A DNA stretch of 6,244 bases from CAZYZQ01 sp964652075 (GCA_964652075.1 CAZYZQ010000109.1:1-6244), one strand, 5' to 3'; positions 1 through 5,280 are shown, numbered from the stretch's first letter. Program-made: numbers and translations. The notes: a model not told the origin generated them from the sequence alone.

Positions 1-56
1 ATCCGCCATATACTGTGTCAAAAAGGATTGCAAGCCGCGGCACAAAATCGAACGTA

Positions 57-167
57 TTTTCCCGGCGTTTTCATGTGGGTTCTGATTGATGGATAGGGTC
101 TAACTTTTGGATGGATTTGGAGAACCGTGCGGGAAAAGGCAGCCTATCCTGCAACACTTTTCCCGGC
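57..167. repeat. Repeated TTTTCCCG motif with palindrome beside recombinase gene
   Basis: The 10-base word TTTTCCCGGC occurs at 57-66 and again at 158-167, and an inverted copy (CGGGAAAAG) lies at 130-138. The inverted copy and the 157-165 copy form a perfect 9-bp stem. A second 4-bp stem (GCAG 139-142 with CTGC 149-152) lies inside it, and four unpaired bases (153-156) follow on the right side. The hairpin lies 35 bases beyond the stop codon of the minus-strand recombinase. It has no T-run on either side, so it is a poor intrinsic terminator. Repeated half-sites beside a small serine recombinase suggest a res- or crossover-like site, but that is inference. Confidence 0.4.
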
Positions 168-199
168 TGACTGGAAACGATGGCAGGAAAAGCACCTTT

Positions 200-811
200 T
201 TATGCCGCATCCAAACGGCTTTTGGCAAAACGTACCAGCGTGGAACGGTCAACATGGAGCAGTCTGGCAATCTGCGCCCAACTGGTGCCCTCGGCGCGGA
301 GAATGCGGATCACGTCCTCCTTGCCGGTCAGCTTTACGGTTTTGGACAAGGCCCCCTTCGGGCGGCCCAGCGTGACGCCTGCTGCTCTGCGGCGTGCAAG
401 CCCCTCTTTTGTGCGCTGGCTGATCATTTCTCGCTCTGTGTGGGCGACATAGGACAAAAGCTGGAGCACAATGTCTGCAATCAGGGTTCCGATCAGGTCT
501 TTGCCCTGACGGGTGTCCAGCAGCGGCATATCCAGCACCACAAGATCAACGTCCATTTCCTTTGTGAGGATGCGCCACTGCTCCAATATTTCATCATAGT
601 TGCGCCCCAGACGGTCGATGCTCTTGACATAGACCACGTCTCCGGCACTCAGCCGGGTCAGCATTTCCCGATAGCGGGGGCGGGCAAAGTCTTTACCGGA
701 CTGCTTGTCGACATAGATGCGCTCGTCCGGAATATCGTGAGCCTGTAAAGCGACGATCTGGCGATCCTCGTGCTGTTTGTCTGTACTGACTCGTGCGTAA
801 CCATAATTCAT
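200..811 (-). CDS. Small serine recombinase (resolvase/invertase family)
   Basis: This is a 203-residue site-specific DNA recombinase of the resolvase/invertase type. The N-terminal catalytic domain opens with YARVST, where Ser9 is the expected nucleophile. The second signature SIDRLGRNYDEI gives Asp66, Arg67 and Arg70 of the active site. A long helix follows (about 100-135), then LGRPKG and a C-terminal helix-turn-helix (about 172-200, with EGTSWAQIARLLHVDRSTL). The size fits small resolvases and invertases, not large serine integrases, so it is unlikely to be the prophage integrase. The start at 811 is chosen because YARVST begins there and AAAGGA precedes it by about 8 bases; a longer frame reaches 850 without such support. 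It is divergent from the tail gene at 854, and interrupts an otherwise plus-strand late cassette. It may act in tail-fibre segment inversion or be a passenger. Confidence 0.93.
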   Translation of the reverse strand: MNYGYARVSTDKQHEDRQIVALQAHDIPDERIYVDKQSGKDFARPRYREMLTRLSAGDVVYVKSIDRLGRNYDEILEQWRILTKEMDVDLVVLDMPLLDTRQGKDLIGTLIADIVLQLLSYVAHTEREMISQRTKEGLARRRAAGVTLGRPKGALSKTVKLTGKEDVIRILRAEGTSWAQIARLLHVDRSTLVRFAKSRLDAA

Positions 812-853
812 AACAGTCAATCCTTTTATCAAATTTTTCAGGAGGTACAAACC

Positions 854-1198
854 ATGAAGCTAATATATCAGATCCCGAATCCCAGCGGGGCATATCCGCC
901 GATTCAGAATTGCTCCGTTCACACCATCCCGGCGAACATGGCGGTCTGGCCGGACACGCTTGGAACGGAAGATTTTTACGCTTACAACGGCTTTGTCACG
1001 CTGGATGTGGAAGATGTGGACGGAGTCCCCACCGTGACCGCCTGCACGCCAAATACTGCGGCGTGGGAGGAATGGAAGGCCGGCTTGCCGGAAGATACGG
1101 GGGAAGAATCGGCTCCCACGGCGCAGGACGATACCGACGCAATGCTCATTGACCATGAATACAGACTGACGTTGCTTGAACTGGGGGTGACTGAATAA
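854..1198 (+). CDS. Phage tail-associated protein, late cassette
   Basis: This encodes a 114-residue acidic protein beginning MKLIYQIPNPSG. It resembles the small proteins found just downstream of tail-fibre genes in clostridial prophages. The N-terminal half (about 1-75) looks like a compact beta-rich domain with many aromatic residues (PANMAVWPD, FYAYNGFVTLDVED). It is followed by a Glu/Asp/Pro/Thr-rich linker (about 83-98) and a C-terminal motif AMLIDHEYRLTLLELGVTE that is typical of the position before the small XkdX-like gene. The start at 854 is fixed by AGGAGG at 840-845; an extension in the same frame to 770 would run through the recombinase start region and has no site. Its stop TAA shares one base with the next ATG. 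The family assignment rests on position and remembered similarity, so the exact role (tail fibre tip, chaperone or base-plate accessory) is open. Confidence 0.75.
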   Translation: MKLIYQIPNPSGAYPPIQNCSVHTIPANMAVWPDTLGTEDFYAYNGFVTLDVEDVDGVPTVTACTPNTAAWEEWKAGLPEDTGEESAPTAQDDTDAMLIDHEYRLTLLELGVTE

Positions 1199-1362
1199 TG
1201 CTGTACAGGACGTTAAAACGCATGATAGAGAGGGGCAACACTGCGGGCATGACAGAGAAGCTGGATATTTTCTATGCTGCGGACAAGCTGACGGAGGCGG
1301 AGTATATGGAGCTGACGACGCTGCTTGCCGGAGGAACGGAGGAGCGGAGTACAGAAGGGTAA
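1198..1362 (+). CDS. Small phage late protein, XkdX-like position
   Basis: This short gene encodes 54 residues starting MLYRTLKRMIERG and containing EKLDIFYAADKLTEAEYMELTTLL. The pattern (basic helix, then KLD.FYAA.KLTEAEY.EL..LL) is that of tiny proteins found between tail-fibre and holin genes in Firmicute phages, often labelled XkdX-like. Its ATG overlaps the preceding stop as TAATG, so it is probably translated by reinitiation. Two predicted amphipathic helices and no membrane segment are visible. Its function is unknown; a structural tail role is inferred from the neighbours only. Confidence 0.7.
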   Translation: MLYRTLKRMIERGNTAGMTEKLDIFYAADKLTEAEYMELTTLLAGGTEERSTEG

Positions 1363-1370
1363 GGGATGAG

Positions 1371-1664
1371 ATGGAGGTAACACTCAGCGCAGACCTGATC
1401 ATCCGGCTCGCGGCGACGCTGACGGCGCTCGGCGGGATCGGAGCCGTGGTGGTGTGGTGCATCAAGTTCGTCGAGCGGCAGAAAAAGCAGGACAGGGAGA
1501 TCGCGGCCATACGCAAAGAGCAGACGCTGATCTGCTACGGCGTCAAGGCGTGCCTCCAGGGGCTGAAGGAGCGCGGCTGCAACGGCCCGGTGTCGGAGGC
1601 GCTCGACAAGCTCGACAAGCACCTGAACCAGGCCGCGCACGAAAGCGCGGCACAGGAAAATTGA
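1371..1664 (+). CDS. One-helix phage membrane protein of the lysis cassette
   Basis: This is a 97-residue protein with one hydrophobic segment (about 9-31, LIIRLAATLTALGGIGAVVV and onward) followed by a charged, probably helical stretch (VERQKKQDREIAAIRKEQTL). A C-terminal region contains CYGVKACLQGLKERGCNGPV and a heptad-like tail (EALDKLDKHLNQAA). Three cysteines lie in about 17 residues. The layout (membrane anchor plus cytoplasmic coil) and its place before the holin suggest a holin partner or haemolysin XhlA-like accessory protein. That is inference, and similar proteins are often annotated only as hypothetical. AAGGG at 1361-1365 serves as ribosome binding site; the nearby ATG at 1366 meets a stop after four codons and is excluded. 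Confidence 0.75.
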   Translation: MEVTLSADLIIRLAATLTALGGIGAVVVWCIKFVERQKKQDREIAAIRKEQTLICYGVKACLQGLKERGCNGPVSEALDKLDKHLNQAAHESAAQEN

Positions 1665-1693
1665 AAGGCCAAAAGGCCGGAAAGGAACAGAAC

Positions 1694-1933
1694 ATGGAAA
1701 ACGAAAAGAAGCTGGAAAACAATCGGTTCGACGCGTACAGAAAGGAACTCTACGACATCTCGATGGATGAGAACAGAGACGTCGGCGAGGCGGCGGAGGT
1801 TCTGATCGCCCGCCACGGCTGGGACTACGACGAGGCGGAGGCCGAAAAGCAGGAGTTTCTGGAATACGTCCGGATGCTCCAGAACGGCACGACGGAGCAA
1901 AACAACCTCGTGAAAGCCTATTTTCTGGGCTGA
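1694..1933 (+). CDS. Small acidic phage protein, unknown function
   Basis: This encodes 79 residues, rich in Glu and Asp, starting MENEKKLENNRFDAYRKE. It contains EAAEVLIARHGWDYDEAEAEKQEFLEYVRML and ends in NNLVKAYFLG. No signal peptide, membrane segment or metal site is visible, and it appears to be mostly helical and cytoplasmic. The start at 1694 follows GGAAAGGAAC at 1679-1688; the same frame is open back to 1454, but that stretch overlaps the preceding membrane-protein gene in another frame and reads as low-complexity Arg/Gly-rich shadow. I do not recognise the family. Its place between the membrane protein and the holin suggests co-expression with the lysis genes. Confidence 0.7.
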   Translation: MENEKKLENNRFDAYRKELYDISMDENRDVGEAAEVLIARHGWDYDEAEAEKQEFLEYVRMLQNGTTEQNNLVKAYFLG

Positions 1934-1940
1934 AAGGCTG

Positions 1941-1977
1941 AAAAAAAGCCCCGCCGCCGGGACACGGCGGCGGGGGC
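1941..1977 (-). terminator. Intrinsic terminator on the minus strand
   Basis: An 11-bp GC-only stem is formed by CCCCGCCGCCG (1949-1959) and CGGCGGCGGGG (1965-1975) around a five-base loop. Read on the minus strand it is followed by seven T residues (complement of A1941-A1947). Read on the plus strand no T-run follows, so it is directional. No annotated minus-strand protein gene ends here, which makes the minus-strand promoter at 2185-2213 its natural partner. Confidence 0.75.
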
Positions 1978-2016
1978 AAAGCTGAAAGCAAGGCGGCGCT
2001 GATAGAATAGACGGGA

Positions 2017-2170
2017 CGCTGCTGCATGACGGTCAGCCTTCCCTCGTGATAAAAGGCGAAGTGGATTGCTGCGGGTGCGGAAACAGAAAGAGAATATTGG
2101 CCGCCCGCTGGCGCTCGAGCGGCAAAAGGAGTTTAACGCGTAAATCCAGGCTGACCGTCATGCAGCAGCG
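2017..2170. repeat. 154-bp segment bounded by perfect 23-bp inverted repeat
   Basis: The left arm is 2017-2039 and the right arm 2148-2170; they are exact reverse complements over 23 bases, separated by 108 bases. Beyond one unpaired A, GGG (2013-2015) matches CCC (2171-2173), and a weaker gapped similarity continues outward on both sides. No target-site duplication is obvious. The arms could be the closing helix of an RNA, the ends of a small non-autonomous element, or recombination sites of an invertible segment; the flanking promoter and terminator favour the RNA reading. Confidence 0.9.
2033..2161 (-). CDS. Possible 42-residue peptide inside the small RNA
   Basis: An ATG at 2161 on the minus strand opens a 42-codon frame ending with TGA at 2033-2035. 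The product starts MTVSLDLRVKLLLPLERQR and continues AANILFLFPHPQQ. AAAGGG (2176-2171) lies 9 bases upstream of the ATG and only a few bases after the predicted transcription start, a plausible short leader. Both start and stop lie within the arms of the 23-bp inverted repeat, so the helix would hide the start codon. Similarity to known peptides is not apparent and a chance frame is quite possible. Confidence 0.25.
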   Translation of the reverse strand: MTVSLDLRVKLLLPLERQRAANILFLFPHPQQSTSPFITREG

Positions 2171-2184
2171 CCCTTTCTGTTGCA

Positions 2185-2213
2185 ATCTTATCATCCGCAC
2201 ATTGCTTTGTCAA
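2185..2213 (-). promoter_or_regulatory. Strong sigma-A promoter on the minus strand
   Basis: The minus strand reads TTGACA (2213-2208), a 17-base spacer, and TAAGAT (2190-2185) with TGA just before it (extended -10). The -35 is a perfect consensus and the -10 differs at one base. It points away from the holin gene into the inverted-repeat segment; the predicted start is near 2178. Confidence 0.7.
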
Positions 2214-2259
2214 GACGACGCAGGCGGGGCTTTCTGCGCCCTGCGGGAAGGAGAAGAAA

Positions 2260-2454
2260 ATGAGCAAGGCATGGATAAAGGCCGCGGCGATTCGAGCCGT
2301 CAAAACGGTCGCGCAGACGGCGGTCGCGTCGATCGGGACGGCGGCGGTGCTCTCCGCCGTCGACTGGCGCTATGTGGTCAGCGCATCTGTTGTGGCCGGC
2401 GTACTGAGCGTGCTGACCAGCATCGCGGGGTTGCCGGAGGTGGATGAGAAATGA
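2260..2454 (+). CDS. Phage holin, r1t-like
   Basis: This encodes a 64-residue small membrane protein that would form lesions in the cytoplasmic membrane at the end of the lytic cycle and let the endolysin reach the wall. The N-terminus is basic (MSKAWIKAAAIRAVKT), followed by two hydrophobic segments (about 16-34 and 38-58, the latter VVSASVVAGVLSVLTSIAGL) separated by AVDWRY, and the protein ends LPEVDEK. This two-helix pattern with the ending LTSIAGLPEV is characteristic of the r1t-type holins of Firmicute phages. AAGGAG at 2248-2253 precedes the ATG. The TGA overlaps the amidase start in ATGA, which couples the two lysis genes. Confidence 0.88.
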   Translation: MSKAWIKAAAIRAVKTVAQTAVASIGTAAVLSAVDWRYVVSASVVAGVLSVLTSIAGLPEVDEK

Positions 2455-3233
2455 AACTTCTGCTGATCTCCGGCCACGGCGCGGGCGATCCGGGCGCGAC
2501 GGCGACGATCGGCGGCGTGACCTACACCGAGGCGGAGGAGACGATAAAAGCCGCGGAGGGCGTAAAAAATGCCCTCGCGGCCTATGACTGCGAGGTATCG
2601 GTCTACGATGAGAGCCGGAACGCCTATGCGGACTACAAGCTCGGAACGCTGAACGCGCGGGCGCAGTTTATCAACTATGATTATGTGCTGGAGCTGCATT
2701 TCAACGCATGTGTGAACGATCTGACCGGCAACGGAAAAACGACGGGCGTGGAGGTCTATTGGCCGTCCATATGCGCGGCGTCCGGCGCAGAGGATTCTCT
2801 GCTGGACGCGGTCAGCGCGTTCGGCCTGACGCGGCGCAAGGCCGCGGCCGGGCAGTTTGCGGTGATCAACACGGCGGCGCGTGCCGGCTGCAAGGCCAAT
2901 CTGCTGGAGGTCTGCTTTCTCGACGACGCGGACGACATGGCGATCTACACGGCCAAGCGCGGCGAAATCTGCGCGGCCATTGCCGGAGCGGTAGCTACGG
3001 CATTCGGAATCGAAAGGAAGGTCGAAGAAATGACGGAAGAACAGGTTCGGAGCATTTGCAAAGAGGTCGTCACGGAGCTTCTGCGCGGCGATGGGACGCA
3101 GGTGTCTGCCACATTGAAGCCGGAATTTGAGGCGGCCGTCGCGGCCGGGATCACAGACGGTTCGCGCCCCGGCGGCTATGCAACCCGCGCGCAGACGGCC
3201 GTAATGGTCGAGCGCGCACTGAAACAGGGATGA
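2451..3233 (+). CDS. Endolysin: N-acetylmuramoyl-L-alanine amidase (Amidase_3) with C-terminal SLH-like half module
   Basis: This 260-residue enzyme is predicted to cut the bond between N-acetylmuramic acid and L-alanine in peptidoglycan, lysing the host from within. Residues 1-180 form an Amidase_3 domain: ISGHGAGDPGA supplies zinc ligand His9, a glutamate in YTEAEE (27-30) is the likely second ligand, LELHFNA supplies His83, and LLEVCFLDD supplies the catalytic Glu153. A short acidic helical linker (about 190-213) follows. The last 40 residues (FEAAVAAGITDGSRPGGYATRAQ..VMVERAL) resemble part of a surface-layer-homology repeat and may bind the cell wall. No signal peptide is seen, so export depends on the holin whose stop it overlaps. 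The gene ends only about 30 bases before the inferred prophage end. Confidence 0.92.
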   Translation: MKLLLISGHGAGDPGATATIGGVTYTEAEETIKAAEGVKNALAAYDCEVSVYDESRNAYADYKLGTLNARAQFINYDYVLELHFNACVNDLTGNGKTTGVEVYWPSICAASGAEDSLLDAVSAFGLTRRKAAAGQFAVINTAARAGCKANLLEVCFLDDADDMAIYTAKRGEICAAIAGAVATAFGIERKVEEMTEEQVRSICKEVVTELLRGDGTQVSATLKPEFEAAVAAGITDGSRPGGYATRAQTAVMVERALKQG

Positions 3234-3271
3234 CAAACCGTCTATTGTACATATAAGGTATATGAGGCTAT
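3234..3271. other. Inferred right prophage-host junction (attR region)
   Basis: The endolysin gene ends at 3233, and sequence coding for the middle of a host-type GH18 enzyme begins by 3266 at the latest, with an in-frame TGA at 3263-3265. The short AT-rich stretch between them, with repeated ACATAT and TATA words, is unlike its GC-rich surroundings and is the expected place of an attachment site. The exact core cannot be set without the left junction or an unoccupied relative. Confidence 0.5.
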
Positions 3272-3703
3272 ACATATGGCCCACCGATGGCGGTGGCGCC
3301 GATCGCTTCTGTGCGGCGGGTGCTGGATTATGCGGTCACGGAGATCCCGCCGGAGAAGATCTTTATGGGCTTTCCAAACTATGCATACGACTGGGCGCTG
3401 CCGTTTCAGGCCGGTCAGACGCGCGCCCGGCTCATCGGCAATGAGCAGGCCGTGGCGCTCGCCGTGCGAACCGGCGCGGAGATCCAGTTCGATGAGACGA
3501 GCGCTACGCCCTATTTCCACTATACAAGCGACGACGGCGGCGTCCATGAGGTCTGGTTCGAGGATGCGCGCAGCAGTCTCGCCAAGCTGAGCCTGATCGA
3601 CGAGTACGGCTTTCGCGGCGTGGGCTACTGGAACTTCATGCGTCCGTTTACTCAGAACTTCAGTATTTTGAACGCGCTCTACCGGATTGCAAAGTTCGCA
3701 TGA
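3266..3703 (+). pseudogene. 3' fragment of GH18 glycosidase (SleL/YaaH type), split by the prophage
   Basis: The frame 3266-3703 reads GYTYGPPMAVAPIASVRRVL, then IPPEKIFMGFPNYAYDW, and closes with RGVGYWNFMRPFTQNFSILNAL. These are the hallmarks of the C-terminal third of the GH18 barrel of spore cortex-lytic and spore-coat N-acetylglucosaminidases (SleL/YaaH family). Only 145 codons are present against roughly 400 or more in intact members, and the catalytic DxxDxE strand, which lies earlier, is missing. There is no start codon at the true beginning: an in-frame TGA lies at 3263-3265. The first ATG (3287) lacks a ribosome binding site and falls inside the conserved GPPMAVAP. The fragment abuts the prophage end and is best explained as the 3' half of a host gene used as integration target. 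It should be inactive unless excision restores it. Confidence 0.82.
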
Positions 3704-3721
3704 GGGCTGAAAAATTTCCTC

Positions 3722-3750
3722 TTTACGCGGCGGGATCGGAATGATACTAT
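3722..3750 (+). promoter_or_regulatory. Promoter for the cysteine-rich protein operon
   Basis: TTTACG (3722-3727), a 17-base spacer and TACTAT (3745-3750) with TGA just before it form an extended -10 promoter. The predicted start is near 3757, leaving a leader of about 65 bases before the gene at 3822. Both hexamers match the consensus at four of six bases. Confidence 0.5.
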
Positions 3751-3821
3751 AAAAACAGAAGCTAAAATGCCGGCTGCTTTTGTAAAAAATAGACAATCCC
3801 GCCGGCGGAAGGAGAACAGCC

Positions 3822-4205
3822 ATGGAGGAAAACAAACACGCGAGAATGCTCATTGAGCACGGCCTGATCCCTGGTCACACCCTCTGCCCCGACGAGCCGG
3901 GCATGGAGAACAGCTCCTCCATCATCCCGGAGGATCTGCGGATGAATCCAAATTGCCCGTGCCCCACCCGCACCTGCCCGCTGCACGGCTTTTGCGATTA
4001 CTGTTCGCAGCACCACGCGGAGCTCAACCGCGCGCTCGGCGTGCTGGGTCTGGGCGAGCACTGTCACTTCCACCACTGCAAGCAGGATCTGATGGTCGAG
4101 CTGTACGGCGCGGAGAAGACCGCCGCCATGGCGCGCAAGGTCGGCGAGGACATGGCCGCCGCGGCCAAGATCGCGCGCGAGGACGGGAAGGAGGATGCGA
4201 AGTGA
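3822..4205 (+). CDS. Cysteine/histidine-rich small protein, probable zinc binder
   Basis: This encodes a 127-residue soluble protein. A cysteine cluster NCPCPTRTCPLHGFCDYCSQHH (44-65) has spacing C-x-C-x4-C-x5-C-x2-C followed by two histidines. A second cluster EHCHFHHC occurs at 79-86. The first resembles the CPC..TDCPxHGxCxxC motif of DUF6485-type proteins of Clostridia, which have no assigned function; the second cluster is something I do not associate with that family. The C-terminus (about 93-127) is an Ala/Lys/Glu-rich helix. Metal binding, most likely zinc, is inferred from the ligand density. AAGGAG at 3809-3814 sets the start. The stop overlaps the GTG of the next gene (GTGA), so the two are translated together. 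Confidence 0.78.
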   Translation: MEENKHARMLIEHGLIPGHTLCPDEPGMENSSSIIPEDLRMNPNCPCPTRTCPLHGFCDYCSQHHAELNRALGVLGLGEHCHFHHCKQDLMVELYGAEKTAAMARKVGEDMAAAAKIAREDGKEDAK

Positions 4206-5056
4206 AGATCGGCAGCATTGGCTATGGCCGCAAGGTCTACGACCGCAAGAGCGGCGTGCTGTTCCGCATCGCTGCGCAGGATCATTATGGCTCCGGGATC
4301 ACAACGCTCCTGACGAATCACGTCATCGCCGTGCGCGCGCTCGACGCCGCTGAGCCGGGCAAGAAGGGGCGCTATCCGTATGAGTCGAGCGACCGGTTCG
4401 GCAATAACAACTATCCGCTCAGCAACCTGCATCAGTGGCTGAACTCCGCGGAGGACGACTGGTATCGCCCGACGCATGCGCTTGATGCGCCGCCCCAGGC
4501 GGACGGCCTTCGCTATGGCGAGCATCCGTATGCCGGCGAGCCTGGCTTTCTGGCGCGCTTTTCGGACACCTTGCGCGAAAACCTGGTCGAGACGGATATC
4601 CCTGTCCTTGTGCGCACGGGACGCGGCCAGGGCGAGCTCAGCTCGGTCAGGGCGAGCGTGTTCCTGCCGAGCCGCACGGAGATGAACAAGGGCGACGAAC
4701 TTGGCATCGCTGAGGGCAGACCCTTGCCTATTTTCTATGACCACTACATTTTCAAGGCCACGCCCAGCCCGGATCAGATCGAGAAATACGGCCGGAGCTG
4801 GAACCCGGAGGAGCCGGAGAAGGGCTTGTTTTTTGACAAGGCGCAGGTGTATGATCCGAAATTCGGTTGGTGGTACTACATGCGCACGCCGAGCACGCTC
4901 TACAAATTCCTGGAGCGCGTCATGAGTCCGTACGGCTCGGTGTCGTATACCTATGCGTACAACGACGTTGTGGGTCTGCGGCCGCTCCTCAATGTCCGCT
5001 CGGATATGGAGGTCGCCGACGTCGGCGTCGAAGAGCCATATTACCGCATCGGCTGA
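4202..5056 (+). CDS. DUF6273-like protein
   Basis: This 284-residue protein matches the DUF6273 pattern of Clostridia and their phages. An N-terminal strand region (KIGSIGYGRKVYDRKSGVLFRI) is followed by SNLHQWLNS (74-82), VFLPSRTEM in the middle, and a C-terminal block (222-265) with WWYYMRTPS, GSV and NDVVGLRPLLNV. That block has the same order as the WWLRSP..GxV..GVRP core of the C-type-lectin-like or formylglycine-enzyme-like fold used by many surface-binding proteins. No enzyme residues are recognised, and no signal peptide or membrane segment is seen. The start is GTG at 4202, eight bases after AAGGAGG (4188-4194) and overlapping the preceding stop; translation upstream in this frame is an artefact of the neighbouring gene. 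The coupled cysteine-rich protein may act with it, but its biological role is unknown. Confidence 0.78.
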   Translation: MKIGSIGYGRKVYDRKSGVLFRIAAQDHYGSGITTLLTNHVIAVRALDAAEPGKKGRYPYESSDRFGNNNYPLSNLHQWLNSAEDDWYRPTHALDAPPQADGLRYGEHPYAGEPGFLARFSDTLRENLVETDIPVLVRTGRGQGELSSVRASVFLPSRTEMNKGDELGIAEGRPLPIFYDHYIFKATPSPDQIEKYGRSWNPEEPEKGLFFDKAQVYDPKFGWWYYMRTPSTLYKFLERVMSPYGSVSYTYAYNDVVGLRPLLNVRSDMEVADVGVEEPYYRIG

Positions 5057-5066
5057 TCTGACTGCA

Positions 5067-5105
5067 AAGCGCCCGAAGAAGTACCGCCTTCTTCGGGCGC
5101 TTCTG
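5067..5105 (+). terminator. Terminator after the DUF6273-like gene
   Basis: A perfect 15-bp stem is formed by 5067-5081 and 5088-5102 (AAGCGCCCGAAGAAG with its complement) around a six-base loop. The T-rich tail after the stem is short and mixed (TCTGTGTG), so termination is likely but not textbook. Confidence 0.7.
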
Positions 5106-5220
5106 TGTGCTGTCACCCCCTGCACCGCGCCTCGGTGCGCGTTCAGCCGGCGTGGTGATCGGTTCTCCGGGCGGCTCGGCGGCAGACCGAGATACCGCGC
5201 TATTTGGCAGAACCCACTGG

Positions 5221-5249
5221 TGGCAAAATGCAGCGCGGCGTGCTATGAT
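5221..5249 (+). promoter_or_regulatory. Extended -10 promoter for the phospholipase-like gene
   Basis: TATGAT (5244-5249) is preceded by TGC, giving an extended -10. A weak -35 (TGGCAA, 5221-5226) lies 17 bases upstream. The predicted start is near 5256, about 25 bases before the ATG at 5281. Confidence 0.5.
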
Positions 5250-5280
5250 AGAAAGAAACAATGCGAAGGAGGCGGTACGG

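Larger units (their letters stand above)
1941..2178 (-). ncRNA. Candidate structured small RNA with its own promoter and terminator
   Basis: A promoter with consensus -35 and extended -10 predicts a start near 2178 on the minus strand, and a strong hairpin with seven T residues ends the unit near 1941, giving about 238 nt. The transcript would fold on a perfect 23-bp helix (2148-2170 with 2017-2039), extendable by three G-C pairs past a one-base bulge. Inside it, a 5-bp helix (GGAUU 2147-2143 with AAUCC 2067-2063) and a small GC hairpin (CCGCU 2122-2118 with AGCGG 2109-2105) are possible. I do not match it to a known RNA class; 6S RNA, with its rod shape, is the nearest in outline, but I see no sequence signature for it. 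It also contains a possible 42-codon reading frame, so it could be a small mRNA. It lies antisense to the spacer before the holin. Confidence 0.55.

Noticed and set aside
16..21. TTGACA on the minus strand at the left edge
   Set aside because: A matching -10 would lie outside the window, so a promoter cannot be claimed.
107..748. 213-codon plus-strand frame
   Set aside because: It lies almost wholly opposite the well-supported serine recombinase, has no ribosome site and no recognisable motif.
1272..2027. 251-codon minus-strand frame starting within the inverted repeat
   Set aside because: It runs through the terminator and opposite three plus-strand genes, and its product is Pro/Arg/Ser-rich as expected for a GC-rich shadow frame.
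2219..2245. Hairpin (CGCAGG with CCTGCG) just before the holin ribosome site
   Set aside because: It is only six base pairs with a large loop and no T-run; a regulatory role cannot be supported.
2046..2447. 133-codon plus-strand frame over the small-RNA region and the holin
   Set aside because: It overlaps the holin in another frame, becomes Arg/Gly-rich there and lacks a ribosome site; its first half is the complement of the structured segment.
4863..4995. Diversity-generating retroelement variable region in the DUF6273-like C-terminus
   Set aside because: The fold motif is of the right type, but no reverse transcriptase or template repeat is present and the codons are not of the AAY type.
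4064..5125. 353-codon minus-strand frame
   Set aside because: It is the antisense of the DUF6273-like gene, with Arg/Ala-rich composition and no family motif.
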